58,952 bases of DNA from Thermoplasmata archaeon (GCA_021827405.1 JAKAVY010000007.1:1-58952), one strand, 5' to 3'; counted from the first letter of the stretch, positions 25,052 through 34,195 are shown. A program made the numbers and translations. Notes: generated by a model not told the origin, from the sequence alone.

Positions 25052-26938
25052 ATGTCGTTTCCCAGCCCGAACCGGTGGATTCCAGGGCCCCGTGTGGCCC
25101 GGCCTCCATGGGCGCGTCCCCCGCTCCCCGCCCTTTGGGGGGTGGCCGCCGTTGTCGTGGCCCTCCTCATGGTGCTCCCGGTCTCCGCCGCCACGGGTGG
25201 GACGCCGGTCCATCCCCAAGGGCAAGCTCCCCCCGGTCATCCCCCGTCCTTGGCGGTCACGGGACCTTCTCACTCGGGGCGGGGGGGACCTCGGGTACCT
25301 CATCCCGCGCACAGCGTGGTCGTGGTCCCCGTCCTCGACGCGTACGTTTCCCACAACACCACGAGCTCCATCACGAACAGTTCGGTCATCTTCCCTGTGG
25401 GCCACTTCTCTCAGATCACAGTGACCTTCTTCGACCAGTACGTCTCGAACCCCTTTGACGACAGCTTCACGGTGACGGTGAGCGGCGTGGAGATCCTGGC
25501 CGGCAACACCTTGGAGAACGAGAACACCAGCGTTACCCTGCCCGTGACCCAGTACTACTCCTTGCTTCAGGGGGGACCGACCACCGTTTTCGTGACCTGC
25601 CCACAATTCAACCCGGGATACGCATCGTACCTCAGCGTGTGGTTCACCTTCACCCGGGGGCCGGAGCCCGCGCACCCCACCGTAGTGGTGCCGGCCTTTA
25701 GCGACATCAACTTCCCCACTCCCTCGAACGCGTTCCCGGTGAACGTCCCCATCCCGTTCAACGTCTCCCGGTTCACCAATGTCACCTTCCCGGACAACGT
25801 CTCCGCGGCATACGTCCAGATCTACGAGCAGCAGAACGGGAACGACGAGTTCTGGTATACGCTCCAGCCTCCGTTCCGGGAGTTCCGCTTGTTCATCAAC
25901 GGGACTCTCGTGGCCACCCTCCAGCCCTACCCCAACATCCAATCAGGGGGAGGCGATCTGTACCTCTGGCAGCCGATCCTTGCCCTGGGGGCCGAGGGCT
26001 ATCCTCCCCACACCTTTGGGCTCACGCCGTTCCTCGCTCTGCTCAAGGGGACGGAGTCGATCCAGTTGGAGGTGTTGAACGATGAGAACCTGTGGATCCG
26101 GGCGGCCGTGAACTTCCTCCTCACCACGGGGAAACCGGTCTCTCCCGGGACCCCCTCGGTCTCCTTCACCTTCGACAATTCCTACCAGCAGACCCCGGCC
26201 ACGAACGCTTCCACCGAAAGCATCCCGTTTTCGGCCTCGTACCTGAACGACACGGAGGCCGTCACGGAGACCCTGCTGGCAAGGTCTACGGACCAGACCC
26301 CGGCCGGGGTCACGGTGGACACGGAAGAGACCACCGTGAACATGCAAGCCAACTCCACCGTCTTTGACCCGAGCTTCGACATTGTAAGGAACACGCCTTT
26401 CGGGGTGGGACTGGTCTACGTGCAGAACTTCTCCCTGAGGGAGTACATCAACCGGACCTCCAGCTCGACCACCGAGATCCCCCCCTCCCAGGGGACTCCC
26501 GCGTCCTTGGTCAGCATGGTGGAGACCACCCGGTCCTATTACCAGGTCAATGGCACCGACCTGGAGTACGTCATCTTCTCACCGGTGTTCCTGGTGGTCA
26601 TCGGCTTCACCGTGACCCAGATCCGGGACGTGGCCATCCAGCACACCGTCCTCACCACGGTGGGGGGAGTGACCAGCGAGCAAAGTTCCGGGGAGATCGT
26701 CACCGCCTCCGTCAACGGGAGTGGCCTCTTTGCCGGGGAGCTGAATTCGTTGAACGAGATCACCGGACTGACGTACAATCACGCCTTCACGGAGAAGAAC
26801 GTGCTCACCCTGACCTATGTGGATGGCGTCATCACCTCGCAAAAGCTCCTCCAGGAGAAGGCCGTCAACAACTCGCTCGTCCGCCGCAACGGGAAACTCT
26901 TGGAGTACCGGGTCGTGCAGGAGGGCGGAGGGTCCTGA
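25052..26938 (+). CDS. PNGase A-family peptide-N-glycosidase (glycoasparaginase amidase)
   Basis: The 628-residue protein resembles peptide-N4-(N-acetyl-beta-glucosaminyl)asparagine amidase A, which removes N-glycans from glycoproteins by hydrolysing the Asn side-chain amide. Residues 1-50 carry a signal/anchor (WGVAAVVVALLMVLPVSA). Recognisable family blocks are TFFDQYVSNPFDDSFTV with GVEILAGNT, NGNDEFWYTLQPPFREF (D265-E266-F-W-Y269) and LYLWQPILALGAEGYPPHTF with LTPFLALLKG. About 280 residues of beta-rich, sequon-rich sequence follow. Start ATG 25,052 has GGAG 5 nt upstream. The family is mostly known from plants, fungi and bacteria. Next to a sedolisin and surface proteins, a role in deglycosylating external glycoprotein or trimming its own N-glycans is inferred. 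Confidence 0.85.
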   Translation: MSFPSPNRWIPGPRVARPPWARPPLPALWGVAAVVVALLMVLPVSAATGGTPVHPQGQAPPGHPPSLAVTGPSHSGRGGPRVPHPAHSVVVVPVLDAYVSHNTTSSITNSSVIFPVGHFSQITVTFFDQYVSNPFDDSFTVTVSGVEILAGNTLENENTSVTLPVTQYYSLLQGGPTTVFVTCPQFNPGYASYLSVWFTFTRGPEPAHPTVVVPAFSDINFPTPSNAFPVNVPIPFNVSRFTNVTFPDNVSAAYVQIYEQQNGNDEFWYTLQPPFREFRLFINGTLVATLQPYPNIQSGGGDLYLWQPILALGAEGYPPHTFGLTPFLALLKGTESIQLEVLNDENLWIRAAVNFLLTTGKPVSPGTPSVSFTFDNSYQQTPATNASTESIPFSASYLNDTEAVTETLLARSTDQTPAGVTVDTEETTVNMQANSTVFDPSFDIVRNTPFGVGLVYVQNFSLREYINRTSSSTTEIPPSQGTPASLVSMVETTRSYYQVNGTDLEYVIFSPVFLVVIGFTVTQIRDVAIQHTVLTTVGGVTSEQSSGEIVTASVNGSGLFAGELNSLNEITGLTYNHAFTEKNVLTLTYVDGVITSQKLLQEKAVNNSLVRRNGKLLEYRVVQEGGGS

Positions 26939-27331
26939 GCCCGCTCCCGGGATCCCGGTACCGGCCCGCGAAAGCGCTCTCCCCTCGCGTACCCGGGCAC
27001 CCGGACCCTTTGGGTACGGCAGTGGCGAAAACTGCTTCGGCGGCTCTGTCGCGGGCTGCTTCGGCCCCCCTTCTCTGGAGGGACCGGTACGGACCCGAGG
27101 GTCGGGCATCCCGAAGCTGGACACCGCTTCCAGAGCCGGCCGGGGGCTTGCCGATTCCCCTCGCTAGACCCCCCGAGGCTCTTGCGGCTTCCGTCGCTCG
27201 CCGGCAGGAGGCTGACCCCGAGGGTTCGATAGCTTCGGGAAACCCGGACCACAGGTTGACCGCACGCAAGAAATACCGGTTGGTGCTAGGAGGCCTTGGA
27301 GGGTACCGGGCCGGCTGCCCGTCTCCGGTCC
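26939..27331. other. intergenic region upstream of second Kelch gene
   Basis: 393 nt. It contains a small perfect palindrome CCGGGATCCCGG near 26,948 and, near its right end, AAGAAATACC at 27,268-27,277, a TATA-like element for the next gene. No gene seen. Confidence 0.5.
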
Positions 27332-28831
27332 ATGGGACACCCGCACCACCACGGGAGGTTCGTAGCGTCGTGCTCCTCCGGCCATCCCAGGGTCCCGTGG
27401 GGGGTCCCTGCGTGCTTGCTACTTCTTCTCCTGGCGGGATTCCTTTGGACGGGGTCGGGAGGGGCCTCGTTCTTGGGCGGTGGGAGCGCTTCCCCAAGCC
27501 CTGAGCCTTCTTTCCGGGCCCCTACACCCTTGGCGGTCTTTCCGCCTGGGTCTCCCTCGGCCCAGTGGGGCATGGCCATGACCTATGACACGAGCGCGGA
27601 CGGCGTGCTCCTTTTCGGCGGGGCCGGTGGATCCAACAGAACGTGGACCCTTACCAACGGCAACTGGACGGAACTTTACCCGACCGCCTCCCCCGCCCCC
27701 CGAGCCCGGGCGAGCATGGCCTACGACAACGTCACGGGGCAGGCCCTGCTCTTCGGAGGCGAGACCGGGTCCACCGATAGGAACGATACTTGGACCTTTT
27801 CCGGTGGAGCGTGGACGGAGATCCCTACCCGGACCGCTCCTTCCCCCCGGTACGGGGCGGCCCTGACCTACGATGCCCGCGCCGGGTATTTCCTCCTCTT
27901 CGGGGGTCTGGAGGGGAAGACCTTCCTCAACGACACCTGGAAGTATGAGAACGGGCAGTGGACCAACCTCACGGACACGCTCTCCGGCTCTCCCCCTGCG
28001 CGGTTTGCCGCGAGCCTTGCGTACGATCCCCTGAACGGTACCGCAGTGCTCTTCGGGGGGGTCGGTATCTCACCGGTGGACCACCGGAACCAGACGCTTG
28101 CGGACACCTGGGTCTTTTCCGGGGGCGCCTGGAAGGAACTCCATCCCCACCGACGCCCGCCTCCGCGGTGGTTTGCCGACCTCAGCACCGATCCCTCCGT
28201 GGGGGGGCTCTTGCTCTTCGGGGGGCTGGGGGGAGGATCCACCCGGAACGACACCTGGGCCTACGGGAACGGGACCTGGAGCCAGCTTTCCCCTCCCCGT
28301 TCGCCACCGGCCCGGTTCCTGGCCGGGACCGCCTATGACCCGACCTCGGGGACGGTGGTCCTCTTCGGGGGGCTGAGCTCGAACCGTCCCCACGTGCCCA
28401 TCTTGGGGGACACTTGGACGTTCAGAGATGGCACCTGGGTCGCGCTGAGGCCCTATACTACCGACCTAGTGAAGTTCTCCGAGTTTGGGCTCCCGCTGAA
28501 GACCCGGTGGTCGGTGGAGGTGGCGGGCAAGGTGCATTACACCCGGGCACCGGCCCTCTCCTTGTACCTGACCAATGGCACATACAACTTCACCGTGAGC
28601 GCCCCGGGCTACGTGCCCACACCCGCGCAAGGGGACTTCTTCACCATTGGAGGGGGCGTGGAGCACCACCCTATCCACTTCACGACCGGGAGCGGGGTCC
28701 CTCTCGCTTCCCGTTCCTCCCTCTCTGGGCAAGGGTTGGCCGGCGCGGCTCGGCACCGACCCCTCGGGTCCCGAAACCTTCGGATCGCCCTCCAGCAGCC
28801 GTCGGGTCACGACGGGGTGATGGTCAGGTAG
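27332..28831 (+). CDS. secreted Kelch-type beta-propeller protein with PEGA-like C-terminal domain
   Basis: The 499-residue protein has a signal peptide near residues 20-45 (VPACLLLLLLAGFLWTG). About six Kelch-like repeats are present (GVLLFGGAGG, ALLFGGETG, FLLFGGLEG, AVLFGGVG, LLLFGGLGG, VVLFGGLS), each followed by a NDTW-type strand. A small beta domain near residues 400-455 (LYLTNGTYNFTVSAPGYVP) resembles the PEGA repeats of thermopsin-like surface proteins. No C-terminal TM is seen, so it is probably secreted. A TTG at 27,296 lies 25 nt after a TATA-like element and could be a leaderless start adding 12 residues. The 3' end overlaps the convergent DUF2079 gene by 25 nt. Confidence 0.8.
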   Translation: MGHPHHHGRFVASCSSGHPRVPWGVPACLLLLLLAGFLWTGSGGASFLGGGSASPSPEPSFRAPTPLAVFPPGSPSAQWGMAMTYDTSADGVLLFGGAGGSNRTWTLTNGNWTELYPTASPAPRARASMAYDNVTGQALLFGGETGSTDRNDTWTFSGGAWTEIPTRTAPSPRYGAALTYDARAGYFLLFGGLEGKTFLNDTWKYENGQWTNLTDTLSGSPPARFAASLAYDPLNGTAVLFGGVGISPVDHRNQTLADTWVFSGGAWKELHPHRRPPPRWFADLSTDPSVGGLLLFGGLGGGSTRNDTWAYGNGTWSQLSPPRSPPARFLAGTAYDPTSGTVVLFGGLSSNRPHVPILGDTWTFRDGTWVALRPYTTDLVKFSEFGLPLKTRWSVEVAGKVHYTRAPALSLYLTNGTYNFTVSAPGYVPTPAQGDFFTIGGGVEHHPIHFTTGSGVPLASRSSLSGQGLAGAARHRPLGSRNLRIALQQPSGHDGVMVR

Positions 28832-31008
28832 TCAAGTTGCAGGCTCAGCCAGGGGACAGAAAGGGTTCCGATCACCTCGAACTGGAGCACCGGGAACGGA
28901 AGGACCATGTCGAACGTCAACAGGGTCAGGGGGCCGGACGAGAAGGCCCCCAGTTCGACCGGGGCCTGGAGGATGAGGTCCTCGAAACCGTGGAGCCTAA
29001 GCACGGCCACATGGGTCCGGGCGGGCTCGGGTACGGCCGAGGAGGAGAGGCTCCCTTCCAAGGCGACTTGGACCTGGTAGGCCCCGGCGGTGAGCATCGT
29101 GGCCGGGCCCGCCCAGACCCGTCCCGTCGTGCTGAGGGCGGGATCTGAAGGGAGCGGGCGGCTCCGGATGACCTCCCCTGTGGGAGAGGAGCGGTTCTGG
29201 GCCACCGTCCCGGCGCTTCCGGGCTCCACGCCGGAGCCCGCCGCATACGCCCCTCCCGAGTACAGGGGGGCGGTCCCGATGGTCTCGACGGGCCCCGGAT
29301 ATCCCCTCTCAAAAAGCAGGATGCCCCCCAGGGAGGTCCCGGGGACCCAGGCCCGGACCCCAAAGGACGCCGGATCGTAGAGCGCTTTGGTGAGGAAGGA
29401 CGGAAGGACCGTGGGACCCTCCGGCGTAAGGAGCACGTACTGTGTATCCACCGGGGTATCGAAAGGGAGATTGGAGAAGTTCATCCCAGCCACCAACGGG
29501 TAGGCATACGGATCGTTGGCCACGAAGGTGAACAGGTCCAGGGAACTCGCCACGACGGCGTTGGGACCCATCAGTGCGACCAGGCGTTCCAGGTCCTGGT
29601 AGCCGCCGGGGTGATAGCCGGAGTCCAGCGCCAAAGACCCTTTCGGAAGGAACGGAGGACTCGTCTTCAGGCCTTGGGCCAGCGGGTTCAAGGGGTTCAG
29701 AAGAAGGTTCACCACCAAGACGCCGGTGAGCAGAGCGGCGAGGAGGGCCCAACCTACCGGGCGGGGCCCCGCCCTGGGAGGCCGGTGGCGATGGGGAAGG
29801 TGGGAGCGCCCCCCTTCCGGTTCCCCGGGGTCCGGTTGCCGGCGTACGGAGGGATCCCCGGCCCATCGCGCCAGACGGCCGAGCCCGTAGGCGAACCCGA
29901 TGAAGAGCACCGCGGCGCTGATGAAACCGTACTGGTTCCCAATGACGTAGTAACCCCCGGTGGCGAAGAGACTGAACAGGACCCAGGGGGCGGAGAGGAT
30001 CCACGTGCGAGGTGCGAGGAGAGGGATGAGCCCCAGGGTCAGGAGCATGGTGAGCCAGAAGAGGAGCTTGGACGGCCAGGCCGTGAGCAGGTTGGCGGCG
30101 GTGAAGGAAGCGGCGTGCACCGGCTGGGTCAAAGGGATCGCGAACTCGGCGGGCAGCGGAGGAAGACCCAGGACCCATCCTCCCCGGGTAACGAATTCGT
30201 GCAGGAGGACGTACGCTGCGGCCGACCCTACGAGAAGGGCCAGGGAGGCGAGAACGGCACGGGAACGGAGGACCCGCCAGGCCAACGCCCGGAGCTCCCT
30301 CCGGAACTGGCGACCTCGGTCCTCCCGGAGCCAGCTTCGGAAGGAAAGGGAGAGGAGCCGGAGCCCGGGACGCAACCAAGGCGAAAGGAAATAGAGGGCC
30401 AGGAAGAACAGGAGGACGGGGACCACCTCGATGGTCACAAACGAGATCAGGATCAGGGGAAGGGCGGTCCAGTAGCGCTGGTTCGTCCAGAGCCAGAAGG
30501 TGAGGAACAGCTCCAGGGGGACGAAGCTCTCCCAGTGGAAGCTGAAGACCCCGCTGAAGGCCGGTACCCAGATCAGGTAGGCCCCCGCGGTGAGAAGGGC
30601 CAGTCCGCCAGAGGCGGTGGCCTTCCGGGCGAGGGCAAAGAGCGGCAATGCCGCGAGCCCCAAGGCCAGGTCTTGGAGAGCGAAGAGCGTGTACGGCGAG
30701 GCGAAAAGCCCGTAGGGGACCGCGACGAGGTAGGCCGCGAGGGCCGGGTGGACCAGGAGGAAGGAGCACCTTGCGTTGCGGCCACAGTTCGTGGCCTCAT
30801 AGAAGGGGAAGGGGATCCCCCCATGGGCGGTGGAGGCGAGGGCCTGCTGGCTGATGCTCAGATCGTAGATGCCCAGGTTCGCCAGGTGGAGATCCACAAA
30901 GTTGATCCAGGTGCCTCCGAGCGCAACGACGAAATAGGCGCCCACCAGGAGGAAGAGCCAACGTTGGGCGGGCCAGCCCCGGAGATACTGGAGCAACCCC
31001 GTCTTCAC
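28807..31008 (-). CDS. DUF2079 polytopic membrane protein
   Basis: The 733-residue protein has about ten TM helices over residues 15-420 and a large, probably extracellular C-terminal domain (about 430-733). The family's N-terminal signature is visible: NLGIYDLSISQQALASTAHG followed by SFLLVHPALAAYLVAVPY and TLFALQDLALGLAALPLFAL. It resembles GT-C-type glycosyltransferases in layout, which suggests a lipid-linked sugar donor, but no catalytic role is established. GTG 31,008 is preceded by GGAGAGG. A TATA-like GTACGTATATGT at 31,068-31,079 predicts a leader of about 40 nt, longer than most in this window. It may belong with the surface glycan genes to its left. Confidence 0.8.
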   Translation of the reverse strand: MKTGLLQYLRGWPAQRWLFLLVGAYFVVALGGTWINFVDLHLANLGIYDLSISQQALASTAHGGIPFPFYEATNCGRNARCSFLLVHPALAAYLVAVPYGLFASPYTLFALQDLALGLAALPLFALARKATASGGLALLTAGAYLIWVPAFSGVFSFHWESFVPLELFLTFWLWTNQRYWTALPLILISFVTIEVVPVLLFFLALYFLSPWLRPGLRLLSLSFRSWLREDRGRQFRRELRALAWRVLRSRAVLASLALLVGSAAAYVLLHEFVTRGGWVLGLPPLPAEFAIPLTQPVHAASFTAANLLTAWPSKLLFWLTMLLTLGLIPLLAPRTWILSAPWVLFSLFATGGYYVIGNQYGFISAAVLFIGFAYGLGRLARWAGDPSVRRQPDPGEPEGGRSHLPHRHRPPRAGPRPVGWALLAALLTGVLVVNLLLNPLNPLAQGLKTSPPFLPKGSLALDSGYHPGGYQDLERLVALMGPNAVVASSLDLFTFVANDPYAYPLVAGMNFSNLPFDTPVDTQYVLLTPEGPTVLPSFLTKALYDPASFGVRAWVPGTSLGGILLFERGYPGPVETIGTAPLYSGGAYAAGSGVEPGSAGTVAQNRSSPTGEVIRSRPLPSDPALSTTGRVWAGPATMLTAGAYQVQVALEGSLSSSAVPEPARTHVAVLRLHGFEDLILQAPVELGAFSSGPLTLLTFDMVLPFPVLQFEVIGTLSVPWLSLQLDYLTITPS

Positions 31009-31067
31009 ATCCCTCTCCGAGGCCCCCGTTGACCGCGGTCCGAAGGATTACTCCCACACGTCCGCCC

Positions 31068-31079
31068 ACATATACGTAC
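31068..31079 (-). promoter_or_regulatory. TATA box for the DUF2079 gene
   Basis: GTACGTATATGT on the minus strand; the transcript start would be near 31,047, leaving an unusually long leader with an SD-like GGAGAGG before the GTG. Confidence 0.5.
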
Positions 31080-31288
31080 CGGTCCCGAGGTCGTCGGTAG
31101 GCGCGGGCGCTGTCCAAGCGAGCGCCGGCCAAGGGAGGGACCACCCCGAACGGGGCGCTCCGGTCCATGGTCAAGTCCTTCCCCCCGGAGGCGCCCGGAG
31201 CCCTCTCTCGAGCCCCGGTGAGGAAAGGTCATTGGGGATGGGAACGGTCCCGGGGGGCCGGGGCCACCTCCGGTGAAGCGCGGTTCCC

Positions 31289-32371
31289 ATGGTCTCCCAG
31301 GTCCCGTTCAAGACCCTCTCGGAGTTGCAACGGGTGGGGGAGCGGACCCTGCCGGCGGGGGTCCGGGAGTACGTCCAAGGGGGATCGGAGGAGGAGCGGA
31401 CGCTCCGGGCCAACCGGGACGCCTTCGGCCACTACCATCTCCTCCCCCGGGTCCTCGTCAATGTCCAGGAGGTGCGCACCGACACGGAGCTCCTGGGCCG
31501 GAAGACCCCTCAACCCTTCTTCATCGCCCCCACGGCCTACCAGACCCTGGTCCACCCGGAAGGAGAGCGCGCCATGGCCCGGGGCGCGGCGGCGAACGGG
31601 GTGCTCCATGTGGTGAGCACGCTCTCCAACTTCTCCCTGGAGGACGTCTCCGACGCGGCCCCGGGAGGGGAACGCTGGTTCCAGCTCTACGTCCACCGGG
31701 ACCGGCATGTGACGGAGAGCCTGGTGCGACGGGCGGAGCGCGCGCACTACCGCGCCCTGGTCCTCACCGTGGACGTCCCGGTGCTGGGTACCCGGGACCG
31801 CCAGGAGGAGGCCGATTTCCATCTGGACCCTTCCATGCCCCTGGGGAACCTGGACCCGGAGGTCCCGCCCAGTCGCTTGGGCCCCCTCACCCAACGGGAG
31901 CACGCCGAGCACCGCATCGATCCCTCCTTGACCTGGGAGATCCTGGGGTGGCTCAAGGAGCGCTGTGGCCTTCCCCTGCTGGTCAAGGGGATCCTCTCCC
32001 CCGCCGACGCCCGCCGCGCCCTGGACGAGGGGGCCTCGGGGGTCATCGTCTCCAACCACGGGGGCCGCCAGCTCGATGGGACCCCGGCGACCCTGGAGGC
32101 CCTTCCGGGAGTGGCGCGAGCGTTGGGGGACGAGGGCGAGGTCTACCTGGATGGGGGGGTCCGCCGGGGTTCGGACGTGTTGCTCGCCCTCGCTCTCGGT
32201 GCCCGGGGAGTGGGACTGGGACGGCCTCCCCTCTGGGCCCTCGCGGCCGGGGGTGCCGAGGGGGTGCGGCGGTGGGCCGAGCTCCTCCGGGAGGAGTTCG
32301 GCAACGCCCTGGCCCTCACCGGTTGCCGGGAGGTAAAGGACGTGGGACCCGGGCTCCTCTTCCAAAAGTAG
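31289..32371 (+). CDS. FMN-dependent 2-hydroxy-acid dehydrogenase/oxidase (LldD/glycolate oxidase family)
   Basis: The 360-residue TIM-barrel flavoenzyme oxidises L-2-hydroxy acids such as lactate or glycolate to 2-oxo acids. The family pattern runs through it: GVREYVQGGSEEERTLRANRDAF, RVLVNVQEV, FFIAPTAYQ, WFQLYVHRD, LTVDVPVLGTRDRQEE, LLVKGIL, then catalytic His257 and substrate-binding Arg260 in SNHGGRQLDG. DGGVRRGSD, which binds the FMN phosphate, and LALGARGVGLGRPPLW follow. The length is normal for soluble members. Electron acceptor (oxygen or a carrier) cannot be told. The ATG was chosen from family alignment; no TATA box is clear. The 3' end abuts the tRNA gene on the opposite strand. 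It could feed products of the nearby catabolic island into pyruvate. Confidence 0.88.
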   Translation: MVSQVPFKTLSELQRVGERTLPAGVREYVQGGSEEERTLRANRDAFGHYHLLPRVLVNVQEVRTDTELLGRKTPQPFFIAPTAYQTLVHPEGERAMARGAAANGVLHVVSTLSNFSLEDVSDAAPGGERWFQLYVHRDRHVTESLVRRAERAHYRALVLTVDVPVLGTRDRQEEADFHLDPSMPLGNLDPEVPPSRLGPLTQREHAEHRIDPSLTWEILGWLKERCGLPLLVKGILSPADARRALDEGASGVIVSNHGGRQLDGTPATLEALPGVARALGDEGEVYLDGGVRRGSDVLLALALGARGVGLGRPPLWALAAGGAEGVRRWAELLREEFGNALALTGCREVKDVGPGLLFQK

Positions 32372-32372
32372 G

Positions 32373-32482
32373 TCCCGGCTGCCTGATTTGAACAGGCGAC
32401 CTGAGGATATCTGCGGGGACCGTCGGACCCACGCCGACGGACCGGACTACAGTCCCCCGCTCTACCCCTGAGCTAAGCCGGG
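32373..32482 (-). tRNA. tRNA-Tyr (GTA) with 38-nt intron
   Basis: The full cloverleaf is visible on the minus strand: acceptor CCCGGCT/AGCCGGG with discriminator A, D arm GCTC/GAGC, anticodon arm GGGGA/TCCTC with loop C-T-GTA-G...A, and T arm GCCTG/CAGGC around TTCAAAT. The intron occupies 32,409-32,446, directly after position 37. It contains the hairpin CCGTCGG/CCGACGG, fitting a bulge-helix-bulge substrate for the archaeal splicing endonuclease. CCA is not encoded. A TATA-like GCTTTGTAGG near 32,508-32,517, inside the end of adk, is a likely promoter. Confidence 0.95.
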
Positions 32483-32504
32483 TCAGGGCGCGGAACGGAG
32501 GACC

Positions 32505-33164
32505 CTACAAAGCCTCTTCGGACCGGCCGGGGGGAGCCCCCCCCAGGGCCCGGAGGATGCGCTGGTAGACCTCCTCCACGGACCCGGTCGCGGGGACGCT
32601 CTCGACGAGGTCCCGGGCCCGATAGTACGCCAGCACCGGGGCGGTCTCCTGGTGGTAGACGCTCAGCCGGACCCGGACGGCCTCCGGGCGGTCGTCCGGT
32701 CGCTGGAGGAGCGGGGTGCCGTCGTCGTCGCAGACCCCCGGGGACCGTGGCGGGTTCGACCGGAGGTTGTAGACCCGCCCGCACACCGGGCAGCTCAAGC
32801 GCCCCGCCAGCCGGTCCAGAAGCTCCGCCTCCGGGATATCGAAGTAGAGGACCCGGTCCAGCGGCGCGAAGGTCTCCAGCGCCTCCGCCTGGACCACGGT
32901 CCGGGGGAACCCGTCGAGGAGGAAGCCGGGACGGATATCCGGCTGCTCGAGCCGCTCCCGGAGCATCCGGATCACCAGGGCGTCGGGGACCAGGTTCCCG
33001 GCGCGCATGAACCCCTGGACCTCCTGGCCCAGGGGCGTCTGGGCCCGGATGGCGGCCCGGAGCATCTCCCCGGTGGAAAGGTGTGGGATCCGCCAGCGTG
33101 CGCTGACCCGCTGGGCCTGGGTGCCTTTGCCCGCCCCTGGAGGACCCAGGAAGGAGAGGCGCAT
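32505..33164 (-). CDS. adk: adenylate kinase, zinc-LID bacterial-type
   Basis: The 219-residue enzyme interconverts AMP + ATP and 2 ADP in the cytosol. It has the P-loop GPPGAGKGT (7-15), AMP-binding segments (STGEMLRAAI, GFLLDGFPRT) and a LID with a zinc site: C125-x2-C128-x16-C145-x2-D148. This is the long bacterial/eukaryotic-type Adk, also found in Thermoplasmata, not the archaeal trimeric AK. ATG 33,164 is leaderless, 27 nt below the TATA box. The tRNA-Tyr gene follows 22 nt after its stop. The tail (PPGRSEEAL) is slightly longer than usual. Confidence 0.97.
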   Translation of the reverse strand: MRLSFLGPPGAGKGTQAQRVSARWRIPHLSTGEMLRAAIRAQTPLGQEVQGFMRAGNLVPDALVIRMLRERLEQPDIRPGFLLDGFPRTVVQAEALETFAPLDRVLYFDIPEAELLDRLAGRLSCPVCGRVYNLRSNPPRSPGVCDDDGTPLLQRPDDRPEAVRVRLSVYHQETAPVLAYYRARDLVESVPATGSVEEVYQRILRALGGAPPGRSEEAL

Positions 33165-33186
33165 GGGGCTCCCCGGGAGCGCGACG

Positions 33187-33196
33187 CTATATAACC
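33187..33196 (-). promoter_or_regulatory. TATA box for adk
   Basis: GGTTATATAG on the minus strand, 27 nt from ATG 33,164; a near-consensus archaeal TATA box. Confidence 0.75.
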
Positions 33197-33279
33197 TGGC
33201 TTGGACGCGGTAAGCACCGCGAGCCGGCCCTTCCGAAGCCTTGGCGCCGGGGTCCCGGACGGGCCCCCGCTCCCCCCCG

Positions 33280-33984
33280 TCAGCCCGCGGGAGCCACGAT
33301 GCTCCCCCGGAACACCTTCCCCAGCAGGGCGTTACGCAACTGCTCCAGATCGCGCCCCTGGACCACCACGAGGGGGATCCGGGCGCGGGCCAGGCGCTCC
33401 ACGCCCATCCGGTCGAAGATGAACTCCTGGCCCGCCCGCCCGTCCGTCCCGGCCTCCACCATGGCCCGGAACTGGGGGAAGGTCAGCGTCTTGAGAAGCG
33501 TGGCGGACGGGTCCGTGGCCGGGTCCCGGTCGTAGATGCCTCCGCTCCGGGTGGCGTTCACCAGCCGTTCCGCGCGCATGCGCTCGGCCAAGAGCGCGGC
33601 CACCGCATCGGTGGTATGCCCCGGCTCGGTCCCTCCCAGGATCACGAGGGACCAGCGGGAGGCCTCCTCCACGGCCTCCCTCACCGTGGTGAGGGGCCGG
33701 GCCGGGCAGGCCGGGGTCAGCAGGCTCGCGAGGAGCCTCGCGTTCAGCCGGGTCACATCGATGCCCAGCTCATCGAGCTCGATCTCGGTGAGGCCGAGCT
33801 CCCGGCCCAGGCGGATGTACTCCCGGGCGGTCTTGCCTCCGCCGACGACCACGGCGAGGGGGTGCTGCTCGGCCACCTCGCGGAGGAGCTCCACCAGCTG
33901 CCGGAGGAACTCAGCGTCCCTTTCCCCGGTCAGGAAGACCGACCCCCCCAGGGAGAGCACCACGCTTCGGCGTCGGGCCGGCAC
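33280..33984 (-). CDS. pyrH: UMP kinase, archaeal type
   Basis: The 234-residue amino-acid-kinase-fold enzyme phosphorylates UMP to UDP for pyrimidine nucleotide supply. Motifs: VVLSLGGSVFL at the N-terminus (phosphate loop), AVVVGGGKTAREYI, LVILGGTEPGHTTDAVAALLAE (nucleotide-binding region), and LVNATRSGGIYDRDPATDP, close to the archaeal subfamily's ATNVDGVYDSDP. Length and sequence fit the archaeal rather than the bacterial PyrH group. ATG 33,984 lies 26 nt below a TATA element at 34,005-34,015, so the mRNA is leaderless. Monocistronic; adk lies beyond it in the same orientation but has its own promoter. Confidence 0.93.
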   Translation of the reverse strand: MPARRRSVVLSLGGSVFLTGERDAEFLRQLVELLREVAEQHPLAVVVGGGKTAREYIRLGRELGLTEIELDELGIDVTRLNARLLASLLTPACPARPLTTVREAVEEASRWSLVILGGTEPGHTTDAVAALLAERMRAERLVNATRSGGIYDRDPATDPSATLLKTLTFPQFRAMVEAGTDGRAGQEFIFDRMGVERLARARIPLVVVQGRDLEQLRNALLGKVFRGSIVAPAG

Positions 33985-34004
33985 GGGACGACGGACCCGG
34001 GAAC

Positions 34005-34015
34005 GGAATAAAGGG
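34005..34015 (-). promoter_or_regulatory. TATA box for pyrH
   Basis: CCCTTTATTCC on the minus strand, centred 26 nt upstream of ATG 33,984. Confidence 0.6.
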
Positions 34016-34195
34016 TTGCCCCTGGGCCGGGGTCCCCTGGACCGAAGGAGGCGGCCCCGGACCGTGTCCCGGGACCGGGCGCTGGGCGACCCCCGGACGA
34101 TCCGGGCCGGAGCTCGCCGGGGGAACGGATGCCCCTTCTGGGCCCCTCCGGCTCGGAGCGTTCATCTACCCGCGGGTCCTCTGGCGCTCAAGCTC

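Noticed and set aside
31289-32371. livKHMGF-linked role for the FMN hydroxy-acid dehydrogenase
   Set aside because: It is separated from the island by tRNA-Tyr, adk and pyrH on the other strand, so membership is only possible, not supported.
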